Shown: positions 8,496 to 17,178, counted from the first letter of the stretch. The stretch: 64,000 bases of DNA from CAVXDY01 sp963760715 (GCA_963760715.1 CAVXDY010000004.1:186001-250000), one strand, 5' to 3'. The notes: generated by a model from the letters alone, not told the origin. Translations and numbers: made by a program.

Positions 8496-9238
8496 ACCGC
8501 GGTCAGCAGGAGGCGTACGACCGCGACTACGCGGCCGCGAAGAAGGCCGGCAAGCCGTTCTTCCCGTACGCGGTCTACAAGGACCTGGTCATCGCCGCGC
8601 TGGTGATCGGCATCGTCATCGCGCTGGCGATCTGGCATCGGGTCGAGGTGGGCGAGCCGGTCAACCCGGCCAGCACCGACTACGTGCCGCGGCCCGAGTG
8701 GTACTTCTTCTTCCTCTTCGAGCTCCTCCGGGTGTTCAAGGGGCAGAACGCGCTGCAGCCGGTGATCATGGCGACGTTCATCATCCCCAACATCCTCATG
8801 TTGCTGCTGATCCTGACCCCGTTCATCGACCGGGGACCGGAGCGGCGCATCCATCGTCGTCCGATCGCCCTGATCACCGCGGTCATCGTCATCGTGTTCC
8901 TCGCCTACGAGACGAACTCCGGCGCCGAGGCTCCCAGCGGGCTCGGATCGGTGGCCAACGGCCTGCCCCTGAGCGGCCTGGACCCCACCGCCAAGGCGGG
9001 CGCCACGATCTTCCTGACCCAGGGCTGTACGAGCTGCCATACGATCGCGGGCGTCGGCGCGCCCGGACCGGGCCCGAACCTCAGCAGCGAGGGCTCAAAG
9101 GGGCACCCACCCGCGTACTACGAGGGGTTCCTCAAGAACCCGCCGGGGAACGTGATGCCGAACTTCACCGGCTTCACCCCGGAGCAGTACAAGCAGATCG
9201 GCACGCTGCTCGCGGGCCTGGGAACCACGTACAAGTAG
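8492..9238 (+). CDS. qcrC: Cytochrome b subunit IV fused to cytochrome c
   Basis: 248 residues. The first part carries a helix, then the PEWYFFFLFELLR quinol-site motif and two more helices, matching subunit IV of b6f-like complexes. A linker of about 25 residues follows, then a cytochrome c domain with CTSCH (Cys179, Cys182, His183) and a likely axial methionine in GNVMPNFTG. The fusion puts the c-type heme next to the Rieske centre, so no separate cytochrome c1 is needed. GTG start overlapping the qcrB stop. Ends the qcr operon; ubiX follows after 79 bp with its own -10-like sequence. Confidence 0.95.
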   Translation: MNRGQQEAYDRDYAAAKKAGKPFFPYAVYKDLVIAALVIGIVIALAIWHRVEVGEPVNPASTDYVPRPEWYFFFLFELLRVFKGQNALQPVIMATFIIPNILMLLLILTPFIDRGPERRIHRRPIALITAVIVIVFLAYETNSGAEAPSGLGSVANGLPLSGLDPTAKAGATIFLTQGCTSCHTIAGVGAPGPGPNLSSEGSKGHPPAYYEGFLKNPPGNVMPNFTGFTPEQYKQIGTLLAGLGTTYK

Positions 9239-9317
9239 GGCTTGCACGGCCGGCAGGGCGTCCGCCACGCTCAGCCGGCCGCGTCCGCGGAGCGGGGGCG
9301 CCGCTACCATCGGAGGG

Positions 9318-9947
9318 GTGATGCGGGTCTTCCTCGGGGTCACGGGAGCGAGCGGCGCCGTGTACGCCGGGCGGGCTCTGCGGGCCCTGACGGCCGCGGG
9401 GTGCGACGTGGGGCTGTGCGTGAGCGACGCCGGCGCCCACGTCATCAGCCACGAGATCCTCGAGGCCGGGCGGCGCCCGCCCGACGATCCCGGCCTGGTG
9501 ATCGCCACCTTCGTCGAGCGCTTCGGCGCCGAGTCCGGCTCGGTGACCGTGCTCGGGCTCAACGACCTGACGGCGCCCTTCGCCTCCGGGTCGTCGCTGG
9601 CACCGGCCGCGCTGATCGCGCCGTGCTCCGGCGCGACGCTCGCGGCGATCGCCCACGGCACGGCCCGCAACCTCATCCACCGGTGCGCCGACGTGATGCT
9701 GAAGGAGCGCCGGCGGCTGGTGCTGATGCCGCGCGAGACGCCGCTCAGCCTGATCCACATCGAGAACATGGCGGCGGTCACCCGCGCCGGCGCGATCGTG
9801 CTGCCGGCGATGCCGGGCTTCTACAACCTGCCGCGCACGACGGACGACCTCGTCGATTTCATGGTGGCCAAGGCCCTCGACCTGATGGGCGTGCCCCACG
9901 AGCTCCTGGCCCGCTGGGGAGAGCCCTCCCCCAGACCGGCCGGATGA
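9318..9947 (+). CDS. ubiX: UbiX flavin prenyltransferase (probably MqnM)
   Basis: 209 residues. Transfers a dimethylallyl group to FMN to make the prenyl-FMN cofactor of UbiD-type decarboxylases. Shows GVTGASGAVYAGRAL at the N-terminus, the flavin-binding LAPCSGATLAAIAHG-like segment (IAPCSGATLAAIAHG), LMPRETPLSLIHIENM and PAMPGFYN, all diagnostic. Either GTG 9318 or ATG 9321 can be the start; an SD-like GGAGGGG sits just before, and TACCAT lies seven bases upstream. Its partner is the ubiD at 5.4 kb. The stop overlaps the menG start (ATGA), which begins the second menaquinone gene group. Confidence 0.95.
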   Translation: MMRVFLGVTGASGAVYAGRALRALTAAGCDVGLCVSDAGAHVISHEILEAGRRPPDDPGLVIATFVERFGAESGSVTVLGLNDLTAPFASGSSLAPAALIAPCSGATLAAIAHGTARNLIHRCADVMLKERRRLVLMPRETPLSLIHIENMAAVTRAGAIVLPAMPGFYNLPRTTDDLVDFMVAKALDLMGVPHELLARWGEPSPRPAG

Positions 9948-10657
9948 GCGTCGAGGCGCCGGGGCGACTTCCGGCCACCGAGGTCCGGGCGATGTTCGAT
10001 CGCATCGCCCCCCGCTACGACCTGCTGAACCGCGCCATGACCGCCGGCCTGGACGGCCGCTGGCGCCAGGCCGCCGCGGCGGCCGCGGACCTCGCCGCCG
10101 GCGACCGCGCGCTCGACTGCTGCACGGGCACGGGGGATCTCGCGCTCGCGCTGTCGGACCGGGTGACGCCCTCGGGCCGGGTGGCGGCGGTCAACTTCTC
10201 CGAGCGGATGGTCGCCCTGGCCCGCGAGAAGGCCGCCCGGCGCGGGCGCGCGATCGACGTCCAGGTGGCCGACGCCCTGGCCCTGCCCTTCCCCGGCGGC
10301 ACCTTCGACGCCGCCACCGTGGCCTTCGGCATCCGCAACGTGGCCGACCTCGACCGGGGGCTGGCCGAGATGGCCCGCGTCGTGCGGCCGGGCGGGCGCG
10401 TGGTGATCCTCGAGATCACCACCCCGGCGCGCCTCCGGCGCTTCTACGGGTTCTGGTTCGACCGGGTCGTGCCGCGCATGGGCCGGCTGCTCGGTCGCGA
10501 CGGGGCCGCCTACTCGTACCTGCCGGCCTCGGTCCGGCGCTTCCCCGAGCCGCCGGAGCTGGCCGCCCGGATGGCGGCGGCGGGCCTGGTCGACGTGCGG
10601 TGGCGCCCGCTCGCGGGGGGGATCGTCGCCCTCCATCACGGGCGGGTCGCCCGATGA
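9944..10657 (+). CDS. menG: Demethylmenaquinone methyltransferase
   Basis: 237 residues, SAM-dependent class I methyltransferase of the UbiE/MenG family, performing the last step of menaquinone synthesis. Motifs: FDRIAPRYDLLNRAMTAGLD at the N-terminus, the SAM loop LDCCTGTGDLALAL, AVNFSERM, VAFGIRNVADLDRGL and RPGGRVVILEI, followed by the FYGFWFDRVVPRMG region. ATG overlaps the ubiX stop and its own stop overlaps the start of the prenyl synthase gene, so side-chain and head-group genes are co-translated. Confidence 0.95.
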   Translation: MSVEAPGRLPATEVRAMFDRIAPRYDLLNRAMTAGLDGRWRQAAAAAADLAAGDRALDCCTGTGDLALALSDRVTPSGRVAAVNFSERMVALAREKAARRGRAIDVQVADALALPFPGGTFDAATVAFGIRNVADLDRGLAEMARVVRPGGRVVILEITTPARLRRFYGFWFDRVVPRMGRLLGRDGAAYSYLPASVRRFPEPPELAARMAAAGLVDVRWRPLAGGIVALHHGRVAR

Positions 10658-11637
10658 CGACCACCCCCGTCCCGGCCGTCGCCCTGCCGCTGGCGCCCCT
10701 CCTCGCGCGGTGCGAGGAGCGTCTGCGGGAGGCGGTGTCCCTGGGCGCGGCGGAGGTGGTGGAGCCCGCGCTCGACACGCTCACGGCCGGCGGCAAGCGG
10801 GTGCGCCCGCTGCTGGTGTTCTGCTCCGCGCCGCGCTCGGCGCTCACCGACCCGGCCGCGACCGGGGACCTGCTGTCGGCGGCGGCGGCCGTGGAGCTGG
10901 TGCACAGCGCGACGCTGGTGCACGACGACCTGCTGGACGGCGCGACCATGCGCCGGGGCCGGCCCACCGTGGCCCAGGAGCTCGGGCCCGAGCGGGCGGT
11001 CACGACCGGCGACTTCCTGTTCGCCTGCGCGTTCGCCGAGCTCACCCGCACGCGATCGGCCCCCGCGGTGCAGGCGCTGGCCGCCGCCGCCCTCGACCTG
11101 TCGCGGGGCGAGATGGACCAGCAGCGGGCCGCGTTCGACCTGGCGCTCCACGAGGAGGCGTACCTCGCGCGCTGCCGCCGCAAGACCGCCGCCCTCTTCT
11201 CGGTGGCCTGCCGCCTCGGGGCGCTCGTGGGCGGCGGCGGCCGCGAGGCCGAGGAGCGGCTGGCGTCCTTCGGCGAGAACGTGGGGATGGCCTTCCAGAT
11301 CTTCGACGACATCCTCGACCTGGCGGGGGCGCCGGCGGCGACCGGCAAGCGCCGCGGGACCGACCTCTGCGACGGCACGGTGACCCTGCCGGTGATCCTG
11401 GCCCTGCAGCTCGAGCCGACGCTGCGCCCGCGGGTGGCCGAGGCCTGCCAGGGCCCCGGCCTCGAGGGCCTCTGCGACCGGCTGGCCGCCCACCCGGGCG
11501 TCAACCTGGCGCGCGAGCGCGCCCTGGAGTTCGTGGCGGCCGCGCGCCGGGCGGTGGAGGTCGAGGGCCCCACCGGCGGGGCCGACGTCGCGGCCCTGCG
11601 CGAGATCGCCGACGGCGTGGTGGACCGCTACTCGTGA
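10654..11637 (+). CDS. Long-chain trans-polyprenyl diphosphate synthase
   Basis: 327 residues. Makes the isoprenoid tail of menaquinone from isopentenyl diphosphate. Contains GGKRVRPLLV, the first aspartate-rich motif LVHDDLLDGATMRRGRP, TGDFLFACAF, and the second aspartate-rich motif FQIFDDILDLAG. The residues before the first DDxxD are small, which fits a long (hexa- to octaprenyl) product, but chain length cannot be fixed from sequence. Coupled to menG upstream (ATGA overlap) and to an unknown gene downstream (GTGA overlap). Confidence 0.93.
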   Translation: MTTTPVPAVALPLAPLLARCEERLREAVSLGAAEVVEPALDTLTAGGKRVRPLLVFCSAPRSALTDPAATGDLLSAAAAVELVHSATLVHDDLLDGATMRRGRPTVAQELGPERAVTTGDFLFACAFAELTRTRSAPAVQALAAAALDLSRGEMDQQRAAFDLALHEEAYLARCRRKTAALFSVACRLGALVGGGGREAEERLASFGENVGMAFQIFDDILDLAGAPAATGKRRGTDLCDGTVTLPVILALQLEPTLRPRVAEACQGPGLEGLCDRLAAHPGVNLARERALEFVAAARRAVEVEGPTGGADVAALREIADGVVDRYS

Positions 11638-12188
11638 GCGACCTGCGCGCCCGCATCGCCGGCCTGCTGGCCGCCCGCGACCCGCTCGCCGCGGCCCGCG
11701 CCGCGTCGTTCGACCCCCGCGCGCCGATCACCTACGGCAGCGACGACGCCCCGGACGGCTGGCTGGTGGACGGTGACGAGGAGCGCCCCGTGGGGGAGCA
11801 CCGCGCGGCCCACCGCGAGGGCCGTCCCAGCGAGGCCGCGCTCGCCTACGGCGCCGGCCGCGACGTGGAGGAGGTGGCCGCGCGGCTGGCCGACCTCGCC
11901 GAGCTGGCCGCCGAGACCGGGCTCCTCCGCGCGGTCTGCCCGGTTCCGGCCGACGGCACCGCCGACCGGCCCGGCTCGTGGGGCGTCGAGGACCTCACGG
12001 TCATCGCCACCTGCCGCCTCGCCCTGCCCGACGGCGTCGCCGTGCGTCCGCACTGGCGCCGCCTTGGCCCGGCGGCCTGCCAGATCGCGGCGGCCTTCGG
12101 CGCCACCGACTGGCGGGTGCCCGCCGACGACCGGTCCGACCCCGCGGCGCTGGCCGCCGCCGTGGGGCGTGAGGCGGTGCGGCGATGA
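11634..12188 (+). CDS. Unknown protein with MqnC/MqnE C-terminal-like segment
   Basis: 184 residues, GTG start overlapping the preceding stop, ending in an ATGA overlap with mqnA. No cysteine cluster, so it is not a radical SAM enzyme. The C-terminal part (about residues 120-184) reads ATCRLALPDGVAVRPHWRRL then GPAACQIAAAFGATDW, which lines up with the end of MqnC encoded 1 kb downstream (VSRLYLDN, SSWVTQGLRVGQLALEFGCDD). The N-terminal half is acidic and has DPRAPITYGSDDAPDGWLVD. Its position between a prenyl synthase and mqnA argues for a role in menaquinone synthesis, perhaps as a degenerate MqnE-like partner. Function not known. Confidence 0.7.
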   Translation: MSDLRARIAGLLAARDPLAAARAASFDPRAPITYGSDDAPDGWLVDGDEERPVGEHRAAHREGRPSEAALAYGAGRDVEEVAARLADLAELAAETGLLRAVCPVPADGTADRPGSWGVEDLTVIATCRLALPDGVAVRPHWRRLGPAACQIAAAFGATDWRVPADDRSDPAALAAAVGREAVRR

Positions 12189-12985
12189 GGAAGCTGCGAG
12201 TCGGGCGCATCGCGGCGCTCAACATGTACCCGATCTACCACGGCCTGGAGCGGGCGGGCGACCCGGCGCTGACCTTCACCGACGGGGTGCCCACCGAGCT
12301 CAACCGAGCCCTGCTCGACGGGCGGCTCGACGTGTCGGCGGTGTCGAGCATCGCCTTCGCGCGGCACGCCGACGCGCTCACGCTGGTCCCGGTGGCCTCG
12401 ATCACCGCCGCGGGCGCGGTCGACTCGATCCAGCTCTTCTCCCGCGTGCCGTTCGACGAGGTGGCCACGGTGGCGGTGACCCCTCACAGCGCGACCTCGG
12501 TGGCGCTCCTGCGGATCCTGCTCGGGCCGCGCCCGTCTCCCTTCGAGACCCTCGCCGAGTCCCCGGCCGCGGCCCTCGAGCGCGTGGACGGCGTGCTGCT
12601 GATCGGCGACGAGGCCCTGGAGGGCCTGCGAACCCCCTTCGCGCCCCATCACGCCGATCTGGCCGAGCTCTGGAACCGGCGGACCGGGCTTCCGATGGTG
12701 TTCGCGGTGTGGGCCGCCCGCGCCGACGCCGCGCGCGAGCGGGCCGAGGCGCTGGCCGAGCTGGCGGAGCTGCTGCTGGCCGCCCGCGCGGCCTACCTGG
12801 CGGACCCCGAGGCCGTGGTGAGCGCCGCCGCCCGGCGCTTCCCCTTCCCCGCCGACTTCATCCGCCCGTACCTGAGCCGCCTGCGCTACGAGTTCGGCGA
12901 GGCCGAGCGCGCGGGGCTCGGCGCGTTCCTGGAGCAGTCGCGGGCGACCGGCCAGCTGGACGTGCTGCCGAGGCTCGCGGCGTAA
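12185..12985 (+). CDS. mqnA: Chorismate dehydratase (menaquinone, futalosine pathway)
   Basis: 266 residues. Converts chorismate to 3-enolpyruvyl-benzoate, the first committed step of the futalosine pathway. It has the periplasmic-binding-protein-like fold of the MqnA/MqnD family: GRIAALNMYPIYHGL near the N-terminus, GVPTELNRALLDGRLDVSAVSSIAFARH, VAVTPHSATSVALL, LIGDEALEG and LPMVFAVWAAR. Start ATG overlaps the preceding stop; mqnC follows after one base. MqnD (the other family member) would lack the chorismate context and typically has a different MqnA-type SSIAFA segment, so MqnA is preferred. Confidence 0.93.
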   Translation: MRKLRVGRIAALNMYPIYHGLERAGDPALTFTDGVPTELNRALLDGRLDVSAVSSIAFARHADALTLVPVASITAAGAVDSIQLFSRVPFDEVATVAVTPHSATSVALLRILLGPRPSPFETLAESPAAALERVDGVLLIGDEALEGLRTPFAPHHADLAELWNRRTGLPMVFAVWAARADAARERAEALAELAELLLAARAAYLADPEAVVSAAARRFPFPADFIRPYLSRLRYEFGEAERAGLGAFLEQSRATGQLDVLPRLAA

Positions 12986-12986
12986 G

Positions 12987-14090
12987 ATGGCGACCGTGGC
13001 GACCACCGTGGCACCCGCGCGCGTCGGCGACATCCTGGAGCGGACCCTCGGCGGTGAGCGGCTCTCGGACGACGACGCCCTCGCGCTCCTGGCGAGCCGC
13101 GACCTGGTCGCCGTGGGAGAGGCGGCATCGCGGATGCGCGACGCGGGCGGCGATCCGGACATCGTGACGTTCGTGATCGACCGGAACGTCAACTACACCA
13201 ACTTCTGCATCACCGACTGCGACTTCTGCGCCTTCTACCGGTCGCCCATGGACCCGGAGGGCTACGTCCTCCCGAAGTCGGTGATCTTCCGCAAGATCGA
13301 GGAGACGCTGGATCTGGGCGGCACCGCCCTGCTGCTCCAGGGCGGCCACCACCCGAACCTGCGGATCGAGTGGTACGAGGACCTCTTCTCCGACATCAAG
13401 GCGCGCTACCCGATCCACCTGCACGCCCTGTCGCCCTCGGAGATCATGCACATCAGCCACGTCTCGCGGATCTCCCTCGACGAGACCCTCACGCGCCTGC
13501 GCGCCGCCGGGCACGACTCGCTGCCGGGTGGAGGCGCCGAGATCCTGGTCGACCGGGTGCGCCAGGTGATCGCCCCCCGCAAGACCACCACCGACGAGTG
13601 GCTCGGCGTGATGCGCGCCGCCCACCGGGCCGGGATGTCCACGACGGCGACGATGATGTACGGCACCGTGGATACGTGGCGGGACCGCATCGAGCACCTG
13701 CGGCGCCTGCGCGAGGTGCAGGACGAGGCCGGCGGCTTCCGCGCGTTCGTGTGCTGGAGCTACCAGTCCGGAGGCGGCAGCGCGCGGGGCGACGACCACG
13801 TGCCCACCACCGCCGCCGACTACCTGATGATGCTGGCGGTCAGCCGCCTCTACCTCGACAACTTCCCCCACTTCCAGTCGTCGTGGGTCACGCAGGGCCT
13901 GCGCGTGGGCCAGCTCGCCCTGGAGTTCGGCTGCGACGACATGGGCTCGATCATGATCGAGGAGAACGTCGTCCGCGCCGCCGGCACGGCCTTCCGGCTC
14001 GACACCGAGCGCATGGTGCGGGCGATCGAGGCCACCGGCCGGCGGGCCGTGCAGCGCGACACGCTGTACCGCGCCGTGCGGGCGTTCTGA
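12987..14090 (+). CDS. mqnC: Cyclic dehypoxanthinyl futalosine synthase (radical SAM)
   Basis: 367 residues. Radical SAM enzyme that cyclises dehypoxanthine futalosine. The 4Fe-4S ligands are Cys74, Cys78 and Cys81 in CITDCDFCAFYR; other family motifs are LLLQGGHHPNLRIEWYEDLF, HALSPSEIMH, GLRAAGHDSLPGGGAEI-like (LRAAGHDSLPGGGAEILVD) and the C-terminal QLALEFGCDDMGSIMIEENV. ATG two bases after the mqnA stop. With mqnA here and an mqnX-like gene at 18.5 kb, only mqnE and the hydrolase/MqnD steps are missing from the window. Confidence 0.95.
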   Translation: MATVATTVAPARVGDILERTLGGERLSDDDALALLASRDLVAVGEAASRMRDAGGDPDIVTFVIDRNVNYTNFCITDCDFCAFYRSPMDPEGYVLPKSVIFRKIEETLDLGGTALLLQGGHHPNLRIEWYEDLFSDIKARYPIHLHALSPSEIMHISHVSRISLDETLTRLRAAGHDSLPGGGAEILVDRVRQVIAPRKTTTDEWLGVMRAAHRAGMSTTATMMYGTVDTWRDRIEHLRRLREVQDEAGGFRAFVCWSYQSGGGSARGDDHVPTTAADYLMMLAVSRLYLDNFPHFQSSWVTQGLRVGQLALEFGCDDMGSIMIEENVVRAAGTAFRLDTERMVRAIEATGRRAVQRDTLYRAVRAF

Positions 14091-14095
14091 CGCCG

Positions 14096-14419
14096 GTGAG
14101 GGTCTACTCGGTCGCCGATGCGCACCGGCTCTGGTCCGCGGGCGAGCTGGCCATCGTCGATTGCCGTGAGGAGCGCGAGTACGAGACGACCCACGTGGCG
14201 GGCGTTCCCCTGCTCCCGATGAGCGAGATCCTGTCCCGGCTCGACGAGCTGCCCGGCGACCGCCCCCTGGCGATCCTGTGCCGCAGCGGCGCCCGCAGCG
14301 GGCAGGTGGCCGAGTATCTCGACGCGAGCGGGGACCACGGCGAGGTGGCGAACGTGGAGGGCGGCATCATCGCGTGGGCCGCCGAGGGCCTCCCCTACGA
14401 GGGGGAGCCGCCGCACTAG
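14096..14419 (+). CDS. Single-domain rhodanese-like protein
   Basis: 107 residues from GTG 14096, six bases after the mqnC stop. A single rhodanese domain: IVDCREEREYETTHVAG near residues 20-37 and the active loop LCRSGARS with the persulfide-carrying Cys near residue 61, then a NVEGGIIAWAAEGLP C-terminus. Such proteins move sulfane sulfur or act in cyanide/thiosulfate metabolism. Placement at the end of the mqn operon is probably incidental. The stop overlaps the stop of the converging GGDEF gene by four bases. Confidence 0.85.
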   Translation: MRVYSVADAHRLWSAGELAIVDCREEREYETTHVAGVPLLPMSEILSRLDELPGDRPLAILCRSGARSGQVAEYLDASGDHGEVANVEGGIIAWAAEGLPYEGEPPH

Positions 14420-15499
14420 CGCTCGAGCGCGAGGACCTCCGGCCCGGCGGCCGAGACCCGGTCGCCGCCGTCGAGCTTCGCCGCGTAGAGGGCCGTGTCC
14501 GATGCGGCCAGCAGCGCGGTCGCCGTGGTGCGGCCGTTCCGCGTGGTGGCGACCCCCACGCTCACCGTGATGCGCTCGCCGGCGGCGGCCGTGCGGACGC
14601 TCACCTCCGACCGCACGGCCCGCGCCACGCGGAGCGCGTCGGGGGCCTCGCAGTCGGCCATCAGCACCGCGAACTCGTCGCCTCCGAGGCGCGCGATCGC
14701 GTCGGCGTCGCGGGTGGCGGCGCGCAGCGACTCGGCGACGCACCGCAGGGCGTCGTCGCCCGCGGGGTGCCCCAGCAGGTCGTTGACGTCCTTGAAGCGG
14801 TCCACGTCCACGATCAGCAGCGACAGGGCCGTGGGACCACGCCGCGCCGAGGCGAGGGCCCTCTCGAGCTGCTCGTCGAACGCGCGGCGGTTGGGGAGCG
14901 CGGTGACGGGGTCCTCGCGCGCCTGCGACTCGAGCGCGGCCACGAGGCCGTCCACGCGCCGGCGCTGGGCCAGGATGGCGAGCGCCGTGAGCGTGAAGGC
15001 CAGCGCGAGGGCGCTCGCGTTGAACGAAAGCCCGCGACGGGCTGGCGAGCACGCCCATGACGGTCGTCTCCACGGCCACGACGGTGCTCAACACCAGGAT
15101 GTTGCGCCGGACGTCGAGGTAGCTCGCCGCGAAGACGACCGGCCACAGGAAGAAGAGCTGCGACCCGGCGCTGGAGTCGCGCGTGAGGAGGTTCAGGGTG
15201 CCGAGGATGAGGGTCGTGACGACGGGCGCGGCGATGATCGCCCACACGGGCACGCGCAGGGGGGCCCTCAGTGCCGCGAGTCCGGCGCCCGCGACGAGCA
15301 GGCAGACGACCAGTGACACCGCGAGCACGGCTCCGTGGCCGGCGAACCCCGGCACGGCCAGCCCGGAGATCACGCCGAAGAGGCCGCCGGCCGTGAGGAA
15401 CAGCCCCATGGCACGGCCCGCGCTCGCGCGGTCTCGCGACAGGATCGGCGACGTCCGTGTGGCGGTGGTCCTCGCGCCGTCCATGGCGCTCCGTGGCAC
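14416..15499 (-). pseudogene. Membrane-anchored GGDEF diguanylate cyclase, frameshifted in this sequence
   Basis: Two reading frames together make one protein. From 15499 (or ATG 15409) to about 15030 a frame encodes five or six membrane helices. The GGDEF half lies in another frame, whose continuous sequence begins near 15035 (SFNASALALAFTLTALAILA, a last helix), then REDPVTALPNRRAF, VDVDRFKDVND, LGHPAGDDAL, an inhibitory-site RDAD five residues before the signature RLGGDEFAVL, and a C-terminal ALYAAKLDGGD. The signature and I-site suggest an active, product-inhibited cyclic-di-GMP synthase if the frame is restored. The join requires a single-base shift near 15030. Sequencing error and true mutation cannot be told apart here. 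Confidence 0.75.
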
Positions 15500-15508
15500 G
15501 GGGTGGCT

Positions 15509-15961
15509 CTAGAAGTCCATCGGCTCGATGAGGTCGAGCTGGATCGCCTCGATCAGGCGCTCCACGTCCGCCTCCATGTTCGAGCGTGCGAAGCTGCGCA
15601 GCGTGGAAAGCAGGTCCTCGGTGCCGTCGTTGAGGGCGTCGTCGAACCGCTCGACGTCGTCGTGGTCGAACTCGCCGACGCTCCGCCACTCGCAGTTCGG
15701 GCAGCGGCGCTCGATGCGCCATCCCTCGCCCCTGCGCTCCTCCCACGAGGTGGGGTAGACGAGATCGCTCTCGCAGTCGGGGCAGATGTGCAGGTTGAGC
15801 TCGCCGTCCCGCCCGTACTCGAGGTCGATCTCCTCGGCCGGCCCGGGGACGTCCTGGATCACGGCCTCGGCGGCGTCGCCGTCCTCTCCGTCGGAGAAGT
15901 AGACGATCTCGATGACCCGGCCACCCGGGAGCGCGATCTTCTTGGTGCGGTATCCCTTCAT
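15509..15961 (-). CDS. Zinc-ribbon protein of unknown function
   Basis: 150 residues from ATG 15961. An N-terminal 50-residue acidic region starts MKGYRTKKIALPGGRVIEIV; then two CxxC knuckles, CPDC and CPNC, about 30 residues apart, form a zinc ribbon; the C-terminal 60 residues are acidic and helical (GEFDHDDVERFDDALNDGTE). No DNA-binding motif is clear. I do not recognise a characterised family. It lies between the GGDEF gene and lipA, on the same strand as both, with 128 bp to lipA holding a hairpin. Confidence 0.75.
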   Translation of the reverse strand: MKGYRTKKIALPGGRVIEIVYFSDGEDGDAAEAVIQDVPGPAEEIDLEYGRDGELNLHICPDCESDLVYPTSWEERRGEGWRIERRCPNCEWRSVGEFDHDDVERFDDALNDGTEDLLSTLRSFARSNMEADVERLIEAIQLDLIEPMDF

Positions 15962-16066
15962 GGCCGTCCGTCCTCCGCCTGGCATCGACCGCCATCCTTG
16001 GCTGCCGTCGGCGCCGTTTCCACAGTCGGGTTGGGTATCGACGCCCGGGGTGCGAACTTGAGGCAC

Positions 16067-16082
16067 GGCCCCCACGGGGGCC
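16067..16082 (-). terminator. Hairpin downstream of lipA
   Basis: GGCCCCC and GGGGGCC form a 7-bp perfect inverted repeat around two bases, starting eight bases past the lipA stop codon. No T-run follows, so it is either a weak intrinsic terminator or an RNA 3'-end stabiliser. Confidence 0.4.
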
Positions 16083-16089
16083 GGCCGGG

Positions 16090-17139
16090 TCAGGCGGCGG
16101 TGAGGGCCGCCTCGGCCACGCGGTCGGCCTCGAACGACGACCGCACCAGCGGTCCGGCCTCCACGTGGGCGAGGCCCAGGTCCCGTCCCATCTCGGCGAG
16201 GGCCGGGTACTCGGCCGGCGCGTAGTAGCGCGCCACGGGCAGGTGGGTCGCGGAGGGGCGCAGGTACTGGCCGACGGTGACGGGGCCGCAGCCCACGCCC
16301 GCGAGGTCCGACAGCACCCGTGCGATCTCCGGGAGCGTCTCGCCCAGCCCGACCATGATCCCGCTCTTGGTGGTGAGGCCGGCGGCGGCGGAGCGGGCCA
16401 GCAGCTCCAGCGTGCGCTCGTAACGCGCCCCCGGGCGCACGCGCGAGTAGAGGCGCGGCACGGTCTCGGTGTTGTGGTTGAGCACGTCGGGGGCGGCCTC
16501 GATGACGGCCTCGAGCGCGCTCCAGCTCCCCCGCAGGTCGGGGATGAGCACCTCGACCCGGCAGTCGGGCAGGCGGTCGCGCAGGGCGCGGATGGTGCTC
16601 GCGAAGTGGGCCGCGCCGCCGTCGGGCAGGTCGTCGCGGGCGACGGCGGTCACGACCACGAAGCGCAGGCCCATGGCGGCGGCGGCCTCCGCCACCCGTC
16701 GGGGCTCGTCGGGGTCCGGGGGGCCCATGGGCCGCGCGGTGATCACGTTGCAGAAGCGGCAGCCGCGGGTGCAGTGGCTCCCCGCGATCATGAAGGTGGC
16801 CGTGCCGCGCGACCAGCACTTGCCGATGTTCGGGCAGGCCGCCTCCTCGCAGACCGTGACGAGGTCGGACGAGCGCATCAGCGCCTTGGTCTGGACGAAC
16901 CCGGAGGAGAGGGGGTTCTTGGCCACCACCCAGCGCGGCAGCCGGCGGCGGTCGCAGAGCTGGGCGAGCTGCTCGCCGGTGACCTCGACCGGTTCGAGGT
17001 CCCCGAGCGGGCCCTCGCCGATCAGGCGGTCCCCGAGGATGACGTCGGGGACGTGGCCCGCGGCGCGCGCGGCCTCCACCGCCTCACGCGGGGGGACACC
17101 CGGCCCCTCCTCCACGATGAACGCGCGCTCGACGGCCAC
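16090..17139 (-). CDS. lipA: Lipoyl synthase
   Basis: Radical SAM enzyme inserting two sulfurs into octanoyl-carrier proteins to form lipoyl groups. 349 residues from GTG 17139 (an alternative GTG lies at 17160). Auxiliary cluster cysteines sit in CEEAACPNIGKC and the radical SAM cysteines in CTRGCRFCNV; GVGCGPVTVGQYLRPS and the C-terminal RSSFEADRV arginine-serine end match LipA. Unusual is an N-terminal extension of about 70 residues (AFIVEEGPGVPPREAV, then PDVILGDRL) ahead of the normal start RRRLPRWVVAKNPL. lipB is not in the window. Divergent from dcd. Confidence 0.95.
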   Translation of the reverse strand: MAVERAFIVEEGPGVPPREAVEAARAAGHVPDVILGDRLIGEGPLGDLEPVEVTGEQLAQLCDRRRLPRWVVAKNPLSSGFVQTKALMRSSDLVTVCEEAACPNIGKCWSRGTATFMIAGSHCTRGCRFCNVITARPMGPPDPDEPRRVAEAAAAMGLRFVVVTAVARDDLPDGGAAHFASTIRALRDRLPDCRVEVLIPDLRGSWSALEAVIEAAPDVLNHNTETVPRLYSRVRPGARYERTLELLARSAAAGLTTKSGIMVGLGETLPEIARVLSDLAGVGCGPVTVGQYLRPSATHLPVARYYAPAEYPALAEMGRDLGLAHVEAGPLVRSSFEADRVAEAALTAA

Positions 17140-17172
17140 GCCCTCACGGTAGCGAACCACCGGGACGCCCGT

Positions 17173-17178
17173 TACGCT
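17173..17178 (+). promoter_or_regulatory. Probable -10 element of dcd
   Basis: TACGCT lies eight bases ahead of the GTG start of dcd, in the short space between the divergent lipA and dcd starts. As with hemB, this spacing implies a leaderless transcript. Confidence 0.4.
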
